This document shows positions 1 through 9,859 of a stretch of 64,000 bases of DNA, one piece after another. Under the pieces are notes generated by a model. That model searched no databases. It saw only the letters and a program-made list of their open reading frames with translations, and was not told the DNA's origin. How positions within the stretch are numbered: the first letter of the stretch is position 1; every line of letters begins with the position of its first letter. This stretch comes from Falsiroseomonas selenitidurans (GTDB taxonomy: Bacteria; Pseudomonadota; Alphaproteobacteria; Acetobacterales; Acetobacteraceae): the NCBI RefSeq assembly GCF_012103215.1, contig NZ_JAAVNE010000020.1, positions 27,555-91,554 of the forward strand, given 5' to 3'. A program made the translations under genes and the position numbers.

Positions 1-345
1 GCCTATGACGAAGCGACCTTTACCGTCTGCGGCGAGCGCGGCATTCACCCGCCACTCGGCCAGTTCGGCGGCGCCGCCGGCGCCACCTTCCGTTGCGAGG
101 TGACGCGCGATAGCCAGGTGACGCAGGTGCCGGCCAAAGGCGGGCACGAGATCGTCCACGCCGGGGACCGGGTGATGCTGCAACCAGCCGGCAGCGGCGG
201 CTATGGGGATCCCGCTGGCCGCGACCGCGTGCGGCTGCGCGACGACCTGCTGGATGGCTATGTCAGCCCCGAGGCGCTGACGCGGGACTACGGGCTCAGC
301 GGGGAAGCGGCCGCCGCGCTGCTGGCGGACCTGCCGCATGGCTGA
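1..345 (+). CDS. Hydantoinase B/oxoprolinase family protein, C-terminal end (5' truncated by window)
   Basis: The frame is open from base 1 and ends at TGA 343-345, giving 114 visible residues of a larger protein. The stretch GSGGYGDP (visible residues 64-71), followed by a short helical tail, is the usual C-terminal signature of N-methylhydantoinase/5-oxoprolinase beta subunits (HyuB). These work with HyuA in ATP-dependent opening of hydantoin or oxoproline rings in the cytoplasm. The stop overlaps the next start by 8 nt, so it is probably the upstream member of the same operon as the CoA-transferase. The catalytic core lies outside the window, so the substrate cannot be judged. Confidence 0.85.
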   Translation, partial: AYDEATFTVCGERGIHPPLGQFGGAAGATFRCEVTRDSQVTQVPAKGGHEIVHAGDRVMLQPAGSGGYGDPAGRDRVRLRDDLLDGYVSPEALTRDYGLSGEAAAALLADLPHG

Positions 346-1489
346 TGCCCTGCCCCTGGCCGGCCGCTTCGCGGTCGAGATCAGCCACAGCCTGGCGGGG
401 CCCTTTGCCGGCGCCATACTGGCCGATCTCGGTGCCACGGTGCTGAAGGTGGAGGCAGCCGGCAAGGGTGACCACGCCCGCGACTGGGGCCCGCCCTTCG
501 TCGATGGCGATGCCGCGCTGTTCCATGCCGTCAATCGCGGCAAGCTGAGCATCGCGGCCGATTTGCGCGATCCCGCCACGGTGGCGGCCCTGCGCCGCAT
601 CATCCTGGACCGCGCCGACATCGTGCTGCAGAACCTGCGCCTCGGCGCCATGGAAGCGGCCGGGCTGGGTGCGGAAGGGTTGCTGGCGGAAAAGCCCGGC
701 CTCGTCATCTGCAACATCGGCGCCTTCGGTCGCACCGGCCCGAAAAGCGGCGCCCCGGGCTACGACCCTCTGGTGCAGGCAGCCTGCGGGCTGATGTCGA
801 TCAACGGCCATCCCGGCGCGCCACCCGCGCGGGTGCCGGTGGCCTTGAACGACCTCGGCACCGGCGTCTGGGCCGCGCTCGGCATCTGTACCGCGCTGCT
901 GCGGCGCGAACGGGACGGGCGCGGCGGCGTGGTCGACGTGTCACTGTACGAAACCGCGCTGGCCTGGATGACGGTGCCGCTGTCCGACCACATGGCCGGC
1001 GGGCCGTTGCCGCGCCGCTACGGATCCGGCGTGTCCAACATCGTGCCCTACCAGACCTTCGATGCCGCGGATGGCACGCTGCTGATCGCCGCCGGGAACG
1101 ACCTGCTGTTCCGTCGACTCTGCGCCGTGCTCGATGCGGCGGAGGTCGCGGCGGATCCCCGCTTCGCCACCAACGGTGAACGCGCCACGCACCGCGACGC
1201 GCTGATTCCGCTGCTGCAGGCCCGCATAGCGCAGCGCCAGGTGACCCAGCTTTCCGCGGCGCTGGAGGCGGCGGGCATTCCCTGCGGTCCGGTTGCCGAC
1301 ATCGCCCAGGCGCTGGAGGACCCGCAACTCGCAGCCCTTGGCATCATCGGCGAATTGCCGGGCCGCGCCATGCGTACCGTCGGCCTTCCGCTGAGCTTCG
1401 ACGGCCAGCGGCCACCGCTTGCCGGCCCCGCGCCAAGGCTGGGCGAGCACCAGCATCTTCTCGAGCCGAGCCCGAAGGACGTTCCATGA
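338..1489 (+). CDS. Family III CoA-transferase (CaiB/BaiF type)
   Basis: A 383-residue protein of the usual length for class III CoA-transferases, which move CoA between carboxylic acids through an aspartyl-CoA intermediate. The N-terminal Rossmann part carries SHSLAGPFAGAILADLGA (residues 16-33), and PGYDPLVQAACG supplies the likely catalytic Asp143, equivalent to the Asp of formyl-CoA transferase. The start overlaps the preceding gene by 8 nt and the stop overlaps the next start in an ATGA, so it is translationally coupled to an enoyl-CoA hydratase. This suggests activation of an organic acid followed by hydration. The acid is not identifiable from sequence. Confidence 0.9.
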   Translation: MADALPLAGRFAVEISHSLAGPFAGAILADLGATVLKVEAAGKGDHARDWGPPFVDGDAALFHAVNRGKLSIAADLRDPATVAALRRIILDRADIVLQNLRLGAMEAAGLGAEGLLAEKPGLVICNIGAFGRTGPKSGAPGYDPLVQAACGLMSINGHPGAPPARVPVALNDLGTGVWAALGICTALLRRERDGRGGVVDVSLYETALAWMTVPLSDHMAGGPLPRRYGSGVSNIVPYQTFDAADGTLLIAAGNDLLFRRLCAVLDAAEVAADPRFATNGERATHRDALIPLLQARIAQRQVTQLSAALEAAGIPCGPVADIAQALEDPQLAALGIIGELPGRAMRTVGLPLSFDGQRPPLAGPAPRLGEHQHLLEPSPKDVP

Positions 1490-2295
1490 CCACGACCCTG
1501 ACAGCCACGCCGTGGGAGACGCTGCTGGTCCGACAGCCGGAGGAGGGCGTGCTGCTGGTCACGCTCAACCGGCCGGAGCGGGCGAATGCCATGAGCACGC
1601 GGATGGGCGAGGAGATCATCGCCGTATTCGGGGCGCTGGAGGCGGACCTCGACCTGATGCGCGCCGTTGTCCTGACCGGCGCCGGTGACCGCGCCTTCTG
1701 TGCCGGCGCGGACCTGAAACAGCGCGACGGCATGGATGATGCGGCCTTCGCGCGCCAGCACTACCTGTTCGAACGCATGATGCGCACGCTGCTGGCCTGC
1801 CCGGTGCCGCTGATCGCGGCCATCAACGGCGCCGCCTATGCCGGTGGACTGGAAATGGCGATGTGCTGCGACTTTTCCTATGCGGCCGAAGGCGCGCGCT
1901 TCGCGCTGACCGAGGTGACGCGCGGCATCATGCCGGGCGGCGGCGGCACGCAGCTTCTGCCGCGGACCATCGGCGCCCGGCGCGCCAAGGAAGTGATCTT
2001 CACCGGTGAGCCCTTTTCCGCGGATCAGGCGCTGGCCTGGGGCGTGGTCAACCGGCTTTGCCCGCCGGGCACCGTGGTGGACCAGGCGCTGGCGACGGCG
2101 CGGCGCATCCGGGCCAATGCGCCGATCTCGATCCGCCAGGCCAAGAAGTCGATCGACTTTGGCGCCGGCACGGATCTGCGCACGGGCATGCAGATGGAGA
2201 TCGAGGCCTACTACCAGCTCATCCCGACCCAGGACCGGCGGGAGGGAATCGCCGCCTTCAACGAAAAACGGACGCCCGAATTCAAGGGGCGCTGA
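1486..2295 (+). CDS. Enoyl-CoA hydratase/isomerase (crotonase) family protein
   Basis: A 269-residue crotonase-fold enzyme. The oxyanion-hole segments are present: FCAGADLKQR (71-80) and NGAAYAGGLE (114-123). Two glutamates, E123 and E143, sit where the two catalytic glutamates of true enoyl-CoA hydratases lie, and MPGGGGTQ follows, so hydratase chemistry is plausible. It overlaps the CoA-transferase by 4 nt and is followed 24 nt later by a Bug receptor. Substrate is unknown; the family also contains isomerases and hydrolases. Confidence 0.88.
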   Translation: MTTTLTATPWETLLVRQPEEGVLLVTLNRPERANAMSTRMGEEIIAVFGALEADLDLMRAVVLTGAGDRAFCAGADLKQRDGMDDAAFARQHYLFERMMRTLLACPVPLIAAINGAAYAGGLEMAMCCDFSYAAEGARFALTEVTRGIMPGGGGTQLLPRTIGARRAKEVIFTGEPFSADQALAWGVVNRLCPPGTVVDQALATARRIRANAPISIRQAKKSIDFGAGTDLRTGMQMEIEAYYQLIPTQDRREGIAAFNEKRTPEFKGR

Positions 2296-2319
2296 AGTCC
2301 CATCCAGGGGAGGAAGACC

Positions 2320-3324
2320 ATGAAGAAGAACCAGACCACCATCGGCCGCCGCGGCTTGCTGGCGGCCGGCACGCTGCTGCCGCCCGCCCTCGCCATGCCT
2401 GCCTTGTCCACGCCGGCGCTGGCCCAGGGCGCCTGGCGCGCCAGCCACGCCGTGCGCATCATCGTGCCCTTCCCGCCCGGTGGCGCGACCGACATGCTGG
2501 CGCGCCTCGTCGCCAGCGGTCTCGGCGAATCGCTGGGCCAGTCGCTGGTGGTGGAGAACCGCCCCGGCGCCAATGGCGTGGTCGCCACCCAGGCGCTGCT
2601 GAATTCCCCGGCTGATGGCCACGCGCTGATCCTGGCAACGGCGGACACGCATACCGTGCTGCCCGCCGCCAATCCCCGCCTGCCCTACAAGGTGGCGGAT
2701 TTCGTCCCGGTCTCCGGCATGGCCAGCGTGGTTTTCGCGCTGGCGGTGCGCCCCGGCCTTCCGGCGGCAAATGTCGGCCAGTTCGTCGAACTCGCCCGCA
2801 GCGCCCGCCAGCCGCTTACCTACGCCTCCTACGGCTATGCCAGCGTCTCCCACGCCGCCGGCGAGATGTTCCGCGCCGCGATCGGGGCGGAGATGACGCA
2901 TGTGCCCTATCTCGGCGCCGGTCCGGGCGTGCTGGCGGTCACCGCGGATCAGGTTGACATGATGATGGTGCCGGTCGCCGTCGCCAACCCACAGCGTTCC
3001 CGGCTCAAAATGCTGGCGGTGGCGAATGCCGAGCGGTTCGCGCTGGTACCGGATGTCCCGACGCTGCGCGAACAGGGCTTCGACCTGACGGCCGATGCCT
3101 GGATCGGTCTGCTCGGCGCACCCGGCACGCCGCGCCATGTGGCAGAGGCCATCCACGCCGCAGTCTCGCGGGTACAGCAGACGGACTCCTTCCAGCAGAC
3201 GCTCCGGACCAACGGCTTCAGCAGCCTCGGCCTGGATCCCGCCCGCTTCGCCAGCTTCCTCGCCGCCGAATCGGAACGCTGGGGCCAGGTGGTGCGGCGC
3301 GGCAATATTCGCGTGGAGAGCTAG
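2320..3324 (+). CDS. Tripartite tricarboxylate transporter (Bug family) periplasmic receptor
   Basis: 334 residues with a twin-arginine-like leader (GRRGLLAAG, residues 10-18, then a hydrophobic stretch ending near ALAQ). The Bug hallmark segment VRIIVPFPPGGATDMLAR follows directly, and later LGAGPGVLAVTADQVDMM is typical of the family. Bug proteins bind carboxylates or aromatic acids in the periplasm, usually for TctBA permeases. No tctA or tctB is present here, so the receptor is an orphan or uses a distant permease. A clear ribosome site (GGGGAGGAAG) precedes the ATG. It is probably cotranscribed with the CoA-transferase and hydratase. Confidence 0.9.
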   Translation: MKKNQTTIGRRGLLAAGTLLPPALAMPALSTPALAQGAWRASHAVRIIVPFPPGGATDMLARLVASGLGESLGQSLVVENRPGANGVVATQALLNSPADGHALILATADTHTVLPAANPRLPYKVADFVPVSGMASVVFALAVRPGLPAANVGQFVELARSARQPLTYASYGYASVSHAAGEMFRAAIGAEMTHVPYLGAGPGVLAVTADQVDMMMVPVAVANPQRSRLKMLAVANAERFALVPDVPTLREQGFDLTADAWIGLLGAPGTPRHVAEAIHAAVSRVQQTDSFQQTLRTNGFSSLGLDPARFASFLAAESERWGQVVRRGNIRVES

Positions 3325-3405
3325 GGCCTGTGGCTTGCGTGGGCGAAGCGGCCATCCCTAAAGTCCCGGCGCCGGCTCCCTGCCGGACCGGGACCGGAGA
3401 CTGCC

Positions 3406-4437
3406 ATGGCTCGCCCACGCGCGGCGGAAGGACGCGCGCCGACGATCCGCGACGTGGCGGAAGCCGCCGGCGTCGGCCTCGGCACCGTCAGCCGCGTCAT
3501 CAACGGCCATCCGAATGTGGGGGAGGCACTGCGCGCGCGGGTGCAGGCGGCGGTGGCGCAGCTCGGCTTCTCGCCGGATGCAGCGGCGCAATCGCTACGC
3601 AGCGGGCAGTCGCGCACCTTCGCCTGCGTGGTGCGCGACCTGACGGTGCCGGTGCTGGCCAGCTTCGCCGAGGGCATGCAGCAGGAGTTGGACCAGCGCG
3701 GCTATGGCCTGCTCATCGCCTCCTCCTACCACGCCCTGGCGCGGGAGCGGGATCTGCTGGCCAGCTTCGCGCGGCGCCGCGTGGATGGGCTGGTGATCGC
3801 CACCTCCTCCGAACGCGATCGGGCGCTGCTCAAGCTGCTGCGCGATGCGCCGATGCCCGTGGTGCTGCTGGACCGCGGCAGCCCCACCACGCTGGACAGC
3901 GTGCGGGTGGACCATGCCAGCGGAACGCAGCGGGCGATCGCCCACCTGCTGGCGCTCGGCCATCGGCGCATCGCAGTCATTTCCGGCGAGAACACCGTCA
4001 GCCCGGTGCGGGAAAGGCTGCGCGGGGTGGAACGGGCCTTCGCCGAGATCGGGCTGCAGCCCGACCCGGCCTTGGTGCGCCTGGGTTCCTTCTCCACTGG
4101 CTATGCGGCGCAGGCCGCAGCGGCGCTGCTGCAGCAGGCGCCGCGGCCCACCGCCTTCTTCGTCGCGGGAACGGCGCTGCTGCCAGGTCTGCTGCGAGCC
4201 CTGCAGGAACGCGGGCTTTCGGTGCCGCGCGACGTCTCGGTGATCGCTGGCGCGGAAAGCGAGTTGGCGGCCTTCCACTCCCCGCCCATCTCGGTGGTGC
4301 GCTGGGACCATGGCGCATTGGGGGCCGCTGCCGCACGGTTCCTGTTGGCGCGCATCGAACATCAGGACCTGGACCCGCAGCGCGCCGTGGGCGCGACGGA
4401 CTACGTCCCGCGCGGCTCCTGCGCGCCACCACGCTGA
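3406..4437 (+). CDS. LacI family transcriptional regulator
   Basis: 343 residues. The N-terminal helix-turn-helix reads TIRDVAEAAGVGLGTVSRVI (residues 9-28) and is followed by the hinge region (AAQSLRSGQS) and a periplasmic-binding-protein-like effector domain. The closing YVPRGSC is typical of LacI/PurR proteins. It sits between a Bug receptor and the alcohol dehydrogenase/leuCDB-like genes and is the likely controller of that catabolic block. No convincing operator was found in the 81 bp upstream beyond a 10-bp GC palindrome at 3366-3375. The effector ligand is unknown. Confidence 0.92.
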   Translation: MARPRAAEGRAPTIRDVAEAAGVGLGTVSRVINGHPNVGEALRARVQAAVAQLGFSPDAAAQSLRSGQSRTFACVVRDLTVPVLASFAEGMQQELDQRGYGLLIASSYHALARERDLLASFARRRVDGLVIATSSERDRALLKLLRDAPMPVVLLDRGSPTTLDSVRVDHASGTQRAIAHLLALGHRRIAVISGENTVSPVRERLRGVERAFAEIGLQPDPALVRLGSFSTGYAAQAAAALLQQAPRPTAFFVAGTALLPGLLRALQERGLSVPRDVSVIAGAESELAAFHSPPISVVRWDHGALGAAAARFLLARIEHQDLDPQRAVGATDYVPRGSCAPPR

Positions 4438-4456
4438 TGGATCGAGGCGCGCCCGC

Positions 4457-5602
4457 ATGGCGTTGATGGTTTTCCTCAACCGCATCCAGTTCGCCGAGGG
4501 GGCGCTGACCGAATTGCCGGCTGAACTCGCGCTGGCAGCCATCCGTCGTCCGCTGGTGGTCACCGATGCGGGCGTGGTCGCGGCGGGGCTGCTGGCGCGC
4601 CTGCGGGCCGCGTTGCCTGCCGACATGCCCTTCGCGGTGTTCGATGCCACGCCGCCCAACCCCACCGAGGCCTCGGTCCGCGCCGGCTGCGCGGCCTTCG
4701 CCGCGCATGGGGCGGATGGGTTGATAGGCCTGGGTGGCGGATCGCCGCTGGACCTGGCCAAGGCCGTGGCCCTGGCGGCAACCCATCCGGCCGGGTCGCT
4801 TTCCCGCTATGCGGTGGTGGAGGGCGGGCTGGCGCGCATCACCGCCGCCGCAGCACCGCTGGTGGCGGTGCCGACGACGGCCGGCACCGGGAGCGAAGTC
4901 AGCCGCGGTGCGCTGATCGTGCTGGATGACGGGCGCAAGGTTTCCCTCGGCAGCCCGCACCTGATCCCGCGCACGGCGATCTGCGACCCGCTGCTGACAC
5001 TCGGCCTGCCGCCGCGCCTGACCGCCGCCACCGGCATGGATGCGCTGGCGCATTGCATCGAGACGCTGTGCTCGCCGCGGGAGAACCCGATCGCGGATGC
5101 CATCGCGCTGGACGGGCTGCGGCGCGGCTGGCGGGCGCTGCCGATGGCCGTGGCGGAGGGCGGCGACCGTCCGGCACGCGCGGCGATGATGCTGGCTTCG
5201 GTGCAGGGTGCGCTCGCCTTCCAGAAGGGGCTGGGCGCGGTGCACGCGCTGTCCCACGCGCTGGGCGCCCTGCCCGTCTCACCGCACCACGGCACGCTCA
5301 ACGCCGTGCTGCTGCCGCATGTGCTGCGCTTCAACGCGCCGGAGATCGCGGGCGTGCTGCCGGTGCTGGCCGATGCGATGGGCATGTCGGACGGCGCGGC
5401 CGTGGCGGGTGCCATCACCGCGCGCAACGCCGCCATCGGCCTGCCTGCCGGCCTGGCGCAGATGGGCATTGGCGCGGATGTGCTGCCCGCCATCGCCGCC
5501 GCCGCGATGCGCGACCATCACCACCTGACCAATCCGCGCCGCGCGACGGAGGCGGAGTACCTACGCCTGCTGCGCGACGCCCATCCGGGAGGCGCCGCAT
5601 GA
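4457..5602 (+). CDS. Iron-containing alcohol dehydrogenase family protein
   Basis: 381 residues from the ATG at 4457; the open frame runs further upstream but overlaps lacI. The nucleotide-binding [11 protein letters not shown] is present. The metal-ligand regions [21 protein letters not shown] and [13 protein letters not shown] are those of group III Fe-dependent dehydrogenases, a family that includes maleylacetate reductases and hydroxyacid-oxoacid transhydrogenases. The stop overlaps the next start (ATGA), placing it first in an operon with leuC/leuD/leuB-like genes. A role in reducing or oxidising an acid semialdehyde or keto acid of the same pathway is an inference. Confidence 0.9.
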   Translation: MALMVFLNRIQFAEGALTELPAELALAAIRRPLVVTDAGVVAAGLLARLRAALPADMPFAVFDATPPNPTEASVRAGCAAFAAHGADGLIGLGGGSPLDLAKAVALAATHPAGSLSRYAVVEGGLARITAAAAPLVAVPTTAGTGSEVSRGALIVLDDGRKVSLGSPHLIPRTAICDPLLTLGLPPRLTAATGMDALAHCIETLCSPRENPIADAIALDGLRRGWRALPMAVAEGGDRPARAAMMLASVQGALAFQKGLGAVHALSHALGALPVSPHHGTLNAVLLPHVLRFNAPEIAGVLPVLADAMGMSDGAAVAGAITARNAAIGLPAGLAQMGIGADVLPAIAAAAMRDHHHLTNPRRATEAEYLRLLRDAHPGGAA

Positions 5603-7017
5603 GCGACGAGCCGCGCACGATGTTCGAGAAGGTCTGGGACCGCCACCGCGTGCTGGAGCGGGAGGACGGCCAGACCCTGCTCTATGTGGACCGCCACCTG
5701 CTGCATGACGGCACCGCGCCGGCCTTCGAGATGCTGCGGGTGCGCGGCCAGAAGATGCGCGCTCCCGGGCGCACCTTCGCCACGCCCGATCACTACATGC
5801 CGACGAACACCCGCATCGCGGCCGAGATCCCGGACCCGGCGCTGCGCGAGATGGTGCTGTCGCTGGAACGCAACGCGGCGGCGGAAGGCTTCGCGCTGTA
5901 CGGCCTGGACGACCCGCGGCAGGGCATCGTGCATGTGGTGGGGCCGGAGCTCGGCCTCAGCCAGCCCGGCATGATCATCGTCTGCGGCGACAGCCATACC
6001 TCGACCCATGGCGCACTCGGCGCGCTGGCCTTTGGCATCGGCATGACGGAGGTGGCGCATGTGCTGGCAACGCAATGCCTGTGGCAGCGCAAGCCGAAGA
6101 CCATGCGGATCGGTATCGAGGGTGCGCTCGGCGCCGGCGTGACGGCGAAGGATGTGATCCTGCACGTCATCGCCACCATCGGCACTGCCGGCGCGACGGG
6201 CCATGTCATCGAATATGCAGGCTCCGCCGTGCGCGGCCTGTCGATGGAAGGCCGGCTGACGCTCTGCAACATGACCATTGAGGCCGGCGCACGGGCCGGC
6301 ATGGTGGCGCCGGACGAAACCACCTTCGGTTTCCTCGAAGGCCGCGAGAACGTGCCGACGGGTGCCGCCTGGGATGCCGCCGTGGCGCGCTGGCGCAGCC
6401 TCGCCAGTGATCCTGGTGCATTGTTCGATCGCGTCGTGGAAATCGACGCCGCGGCGATCGCGCCGACCGTCACCTGGGGCACCTCGCCGCAGGAAGCGGT
6501 GGCGGTGGATGGCCGCGTCCCCGACCCGGCCACGGCCCCCAGCGCCGGCCGGCGGGCGGAGATGCAGGAGATGCTGGACTATATGGGGCTTTCGCCCGGC
6601 CAGTTGCTGGCGGAGGTTGCGGTGGACCGCGTCTTCATCGGCTCCTGCACCAATGGCCGCATCGAGGATCTGCGCGCCGCCGCCGGCGTCGCGCGCGGCC
6701 GCCAGGTGGCGGCGGGCGTCACCGCCTGGGTCGTGCCGGGCTCGGCGCAGGTGAAGCGGCAGGCGGAGGCCGAGGGGCTGGACCGCATCTTCCGCGACGC
6801 CGGCTTCGCCTGGCGGGAGGCCGGCTGTTCCATGTGCCTCGGCACCAATGGTGAGATCGGCGCGCCGGGCGAACGCATCGCCTCCACCTCCAACCGCAAT
6901 TTCCGCGGTCGCCAGGGGCCTGGAGTGCGCACCCACCTGATGAACCCGGCGATGGCCGCCGCCGCGGCGGTGACCGGACACATCACCGATGTGCGCCGCC
7001 TGATGGAGGCCGGATGA
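5599..7017 (+). CDS. leuC: 3-isopropylmalate dehydratase large subunit-type protein (LeuC/aconitase family)
   Basis: 472 residues, normal for Leu[20 protein letters not shown] (around 130-150) and the cluster cysteines in GSCTNGR and [10 protein letters not shown] show a [4Fe-4S] hydro-lyase. In leucine synthesis it would isomerise 2- to 3-isopropylmalate with LeuD. The start chosen is the ATG overlapping the dehydrogenase stop; the longer frame is spurious. The setting (LacI regulator, Fe-ADH, Bug receptors, no leuA) suggests a catabolic paralogue acting on another 2-hydroxyacid such as citramalate or a substituted malate. Family membership is secure, substrate is not. Confidence 0.9.
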   Translation: MSDEPRTMFEKVWDRHRVLEREDGQTLLYVDRHLLHDGTAPAFEMLRVRGQKMRAPGRTFATPDHYMPTNTRIAAEIPDPALREMVLSLERNAAAEGFALYGLDDPRQGIVHVVGPELGLSQPGMIIVCGDSHTSTHGALGALAFGIGMTEVAHVLATQCLWQRKPKTMRIGIEGALGAGVTAKDVILHVIATIGTAGATGHVIEYAGSAVRGLSMEGRLTLCNMTIEAGARAGMVAPDETTFGFLEGRENVPTGAAWDAAVARWRSLASDPGALFDRVVEIDAAAIAPTVTWGTSPQEAVAVDGRVPDPATAPSAGRRAEMQEMLDYMGLSPGQLLAEVAVDRVFIGSCTNGRIEDLRAAAGVARGRQVAAGVTAWVVPGSAQVKRQAEAEGLDRIFRDAGFAWREAGCSMCLGTNGEIGAPGERIASTSNRNFRGRQGPGVRTHLMNPAMAAAAAVTGHITDVRRLMEAG

Positions 7018-7616
7018 TGGAGCCCTTTCCCCGCCTGCGCTCCATCGCGGTGCCCTTCGCCCGCGACAACATCGACACCGACCAGATCCTGCCTGCGCGA
7101 TTCCTGCATCTGGCGCGGGACGCCGACCACGGCGCCTGCCTCTTTCGGGATCTGCGCTACCGCGGCGATGGCAGCGAGGTGGAGGATTTTCCGCTGAACC
7201 GACCCGCCTGGCGCAGCGGGCGCATCGCGCTGGGTGGCGAGAACTTCGCCTGTGGATCGTCTCGGGAAAATGCGGTCTGGGCCATGCATGGGCATGGCTT
7301 CCGCGCCGTCATCGCACCCTCCTTCGGCGACATCTTCGCCCAGAACGGGCTGAAGAACGGCCTGCTGCCGGTGCGCCTGCCGGCGGCGACCGTCGCCGCC
7401 ATGATCGCGCAGGCGGAAGCCATGCCGGATGGCGAGGTGACGGTCGATCTCGAAGCCCAGACCGTGACGGCGGCCGACGGCACCATCCATCCCTTCGAGA
7501 TCGATCCCTTCGCGCGCAAATGCCTGCTCGAAGGCATCGACGAGATGAGCTTCACCCTCTCGCACAACGAGGACATCGCCGCCTTCGAGCGTCGCCTCGG
7601 GCGCGAGAACTTCTGA
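7014..7616 (+). CDS. leuD: 3-isopropylmalate dehydratase small subunit-type protein (LeuD)
   Basis: 200 residues, standard for LeuD, the swivelling small subunit that completes the LeuC active site. Characteristic segments are [14 protein letters not shown] near the N-terminus, [20 protein letters not shown] in the middle and [13 protein letters not shown], which line the substrate pocket. It overlaps leuC by 4 nt, and leuB follows after 11 nt. The specificity loop after the DTDQILP segment differs from the DAIIPKQF form of typical biosynthetic LeuD, in line with a possible non-leucine role. Confidence 0.9.
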   Translation: MMEPFPRLRSIAVPFARDNIDTDQILPARFLHLARDADHGACLFRDLRYRGDGSEVEDFPLNRPAWRSGRIALGGENFACGSSRENAVWAMHGHGFRAVIAPSFGDIFAQNGLKNGLLPVRLPAATVAAMIAQAEAMPDGEVTVDLEAQTVTAADGTIHPFEIDPFARKCLLEGIDEMSFTLSHNEDIAAFERRLGRENF

Positions 7617-7627
7617 GGACAGCTAAC

Positions 7628-8704
7628 ATGCATATCGCGGTGCTCGCCGGCGACGGCATCGGCCCGGAGGTCACCACCCAGGCGATGAAGGCGCTGCGCG
7701 CGCTGGCCGCCAATGGGCCGCAATTCACCTTCACGGAAGCGCCGATCGGCGATGCCGGCTACGATCAGACTGGCGACCCGTTGCCGGAGGCCACCGCCGA
7801 ATTGGCGGAGCGCGCCGATGCCGTGCTGTTCGGCGCTGCCGGCACCTATGAGAGCGACCTGCGCCCGCCCGAGGCGCGCGGCGGCCATGCGCTGCTGAGG
7901 CTGCGCAAGCGCATGGACCTGTTCGCCAATTTCCGCCCCGTCTTCGCCTTCCCCGAGCTGATCGGCGCTTCGACCCTGCGGCGGGAGGTGATCGAGGGCG
8001 TCGACCTCGTGGTGCTGCGCGAACTGACCGGCGACATCTATTTCGGCCAGCCGCGCGGTATCGTGACGGAGGACGGCGAGCGTGTCGGCATCAACACCAT
8101 GCGCTACACGGAAGGCGAGATCCGCCGCGTGGCCCATGCCGGCTTCAAGGCGGCGCAGCAGCGGCGGCGCAAGCTGTGCTCCGTCGACAAGGCGAATGTG
8201 CTGGAGACCAGCGCGCTGTGGCGCGAGGTGGTGATCGAGGTGGCGCGCGACTACCCCGACGTCGAGTTGACGCACCAGTATGTCGATGCCGCCTGCATGC
8301 TGCTGATCCGGCGCCCGCTCGATTTCGACGTCATCGTCACCGGCAACATCTTCGGCGACATCCTGTCCGACGCGGCGGCCATGCTGACGGGCTCGATCGG
8401 CATGCTACCCTCGGCGTCGCTGAACGCGCGCGGCCAGGGGCTGTTCGAGCCGGTGCACGGCTCCGCCCCCGATATTGCGGGCAAGGACCTGGCGAACCCG
8501 CTGGCCTCCATCCTCTCCGCCGCCATGATGCTGCGCCACTCGCTTGGCCAGCCGGAGGCGGCGACGCGGCTGGAACAGGCTGTGCGCCGCGTGCTGGCCG
8601 AAGGGCTGCGCACGCCGGACATCATGGAACCCGGTGCGACGCTGGTCGGCACCGAGGCCATGGGCGACGCGGTGGCGCGGGAGCTTGCGCGCATGGCGGA
8701 CTGA
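7628..8704 (+). CDS. leuB: 3-isopropylmalate dehydrogenase-type beta-decarboxylating dehydrogenase (LeuB family)
   Basis: 358 residues from the ATG at 7628, preceded by a GAGGA ribosome site; the upstream extension lies inside leu[16 protein letters not shown] opens the protein, [14 protein letters not shown] and the metal/substrate segment [12 protein letters not shown] follow, and [12 protein letters not shown] is the NAD-binding loop. It would oxidise and decarboxylate a 3-substituted malate with NAD+. It closes the adh-leuC-leuD-leuB run, with a Bug receptor 43 nt downstream. Tartrate/D-malate dehydrogenase-like specificity is an alternative. Confidence 0.9.
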   Translation: MHIAVLAGDGIGPEVTTQAMKALRALAANGPQFTFTEAPIGDAGYDQTGDPLPEATAELAERADAVLFGAAGTYESDLRPPEARGGHALLRLRKRMDLFANFRPVFAFPELIGASTLRREVIEGVDLVVLRELTGDIYFGQPRGIVTEDGERVGINTMRYTEGEIRRVAHAGFKAAQQRRRKLCSVDKANVLETSALWREVVIEVARDYPDVELTHQYVDAACMLLIRRPLDFDVIVTGNIFGDILSDAAAMLTGSIGMLPSASLNARGQGLFEPVHGSAPDIAGKDLANPLASILSAAMMLRHSLGQPEAATRLEQAVRRVLAEGLRTPDIMEPGATLVGTEAMGDAVARELARMAD

Positions 8705-8747
8705 CCATCGCGACCGATGACAACAAAAGACAGGAGAGGAAACGACA

Positions 8748-9728
8748 ATGACAATGACACCGACCCGCCGCACCCTGCTGGCTGCGGCCCTGGCCACGCC
8801 CGCCCTTGCGCGGAGCGCGCTGGCGCAGGGCGCCTGGCCGACGCGCCCGATCCGCTGGATCGTGCCCTTCGGCGCCGGCGGCGCCGCTGATACCGCGGCG
8901 CGCTCCATCGCCGCGACGATGCAAGACCTGCTGGGCCAGAACATCGTCATCGAGAACCGCACCGGCGGCAACGCGGTGATCGCCGCCAATGCGCTGCTGC
9001 AGGCGCCGCGGGACGGCTACACCTTCCTGATCGATGCCGCGAACCAGCTGACCAACCCGGCGCTGATGCGCGACCTGCCCTTCGACTACGCCACCGCCTT
9101 CATTCCGGTGACGCAGATCTCCGCCTTCCCGCAGGTGATCGCGGTGAAGACAGATTTCCCGGCGCAGGACATCGCCGGCTTCGTCGCGCAGGCCAAGGCG
9201 CGGCCGAATACCATCACCATCGGCACGCCGCCGGCCGCCGGCATGGCGCATCTGGCCTTGGCCTCCTTTGAGAAGCGGGCTGGTATCAAGCTCGTGCATG
9301 CGGCCTATCGCGGCGGCGCCGATGCGGCACGGGATATCATGGCGGGCAGCGTCGACTCCGTGCTGATCACCACCTCCTCCATCCGGCCGCCGGTTGTCTC
9401 CGGCAAGGCGCGGGTGCTGGCGGTGACCAGCCTGGAGCGGCCGCCTTCGCTGCCCGATGTGCCGACCCTGGCGCAGTCCGGCTTTCCCGGCTTCGACCTG
9501 AACGACTGGAATGGCTTGTTCGCAGCGGAAGGCACCCCGCGCATCGCGATCGACCGCATCGCCGCCGCTGCCGCCACAGCGGCCAAGGCGCCAGCAGTTC
9601 GTGCCCGCATGGATCCCGCCGGCGCAATCATGATCGGCAACAGCCCCGCTGCCTTCGGGGAATGGCTGGCAGGTCAGCGCAGCCAGGTCCTGGACCTGAT
9701 CCGCGAGGCGAACATCACGCTCGGCTGA
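8748..9728 (+). CDS. Tripartite tricarboxylate transporter (Bug family) periplasmic receptor, second copy
   Basis: 326 residues. The leader TPTRRTLLAAALATPALA has a twin-arginine pair and ends near SALAQG. The mature part begins with the Bug signature WPTRPIRWIVPFGAGGAADT. A strong AGGAGAGGAAACGAC ribosome site precedes it. It is only distantly similar to the receptor at 2320-3324. Being last in the leuCDB-like operon, it probably captures the substrate of that pathway. No membrane permease subunits are encoded nearby. Confidence 0.9.
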   Translation: MTMTPTRRTLLAAALATPALARSALAQGAWPTRPIRWIVPFGAGGAADTAARSIAATMQDLLGQNIVIENRTGGNAVIAANALLQAPRDGYTFLIDAANQLTNPALMRDLPFDYATAFIPVTQISAFPQVIAVKTDFPAQDIAGFVAQAKARPNTITIGTPPAAGMAHLALASFEKRAGIKLVHAAYRGGADAARDIMAGSVDSVLITTSSIRPPVVSGKARVLAVTSLERPPSLPDVPTLAQSGFPGFDLNDWNGLFAAEGTPRIAIDRIAAAAATAAKAPAVRARMDPAGAIMIGNSPAAFGEWLAGQRSQVLDLIREANITLG

Positions 9729-9769
9729 GCGCCGCCAAGGCTGGACAGGATCTCACATCCTCTCCTTAC

Positions 9770-9795
9770 GCCACGCTCTTTCCCAAGGGCGTGGC
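9770..9795. terminator. Weak hairpin between convergent operons
   Basis: GCCACGC (9770-9776) pairs with GCGTGGC (9789-9795) across a 12-nt loop in the 131-bp gap between the Bug receptor and sufA, which converge here. There is no clear T tract, so a terminator role is tentative. Nothing else is visible in this gap. Confidence 0.35.
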
Positions 9796-9859
9796 TTCCC
9801 ATGGTCATTGCCCTGTCTTCCAGGCTGCCGGCAGGCAGGATGTACCGTTGGCAAGTCTG

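Noticed and set aside
1048..3156. 702-codon - strand frame
   Set aside because: Antisense to the CoA-transferase, hydratase and Bug receptor genes, all of which have clear family motifs.
8706..8719. CATCG-CGAC-CGATG inverted repeat before the second Bug receptor, as LacI operator
   Set aside because: Arms of only 5 bp and no second copy near lacI or the adh gene.
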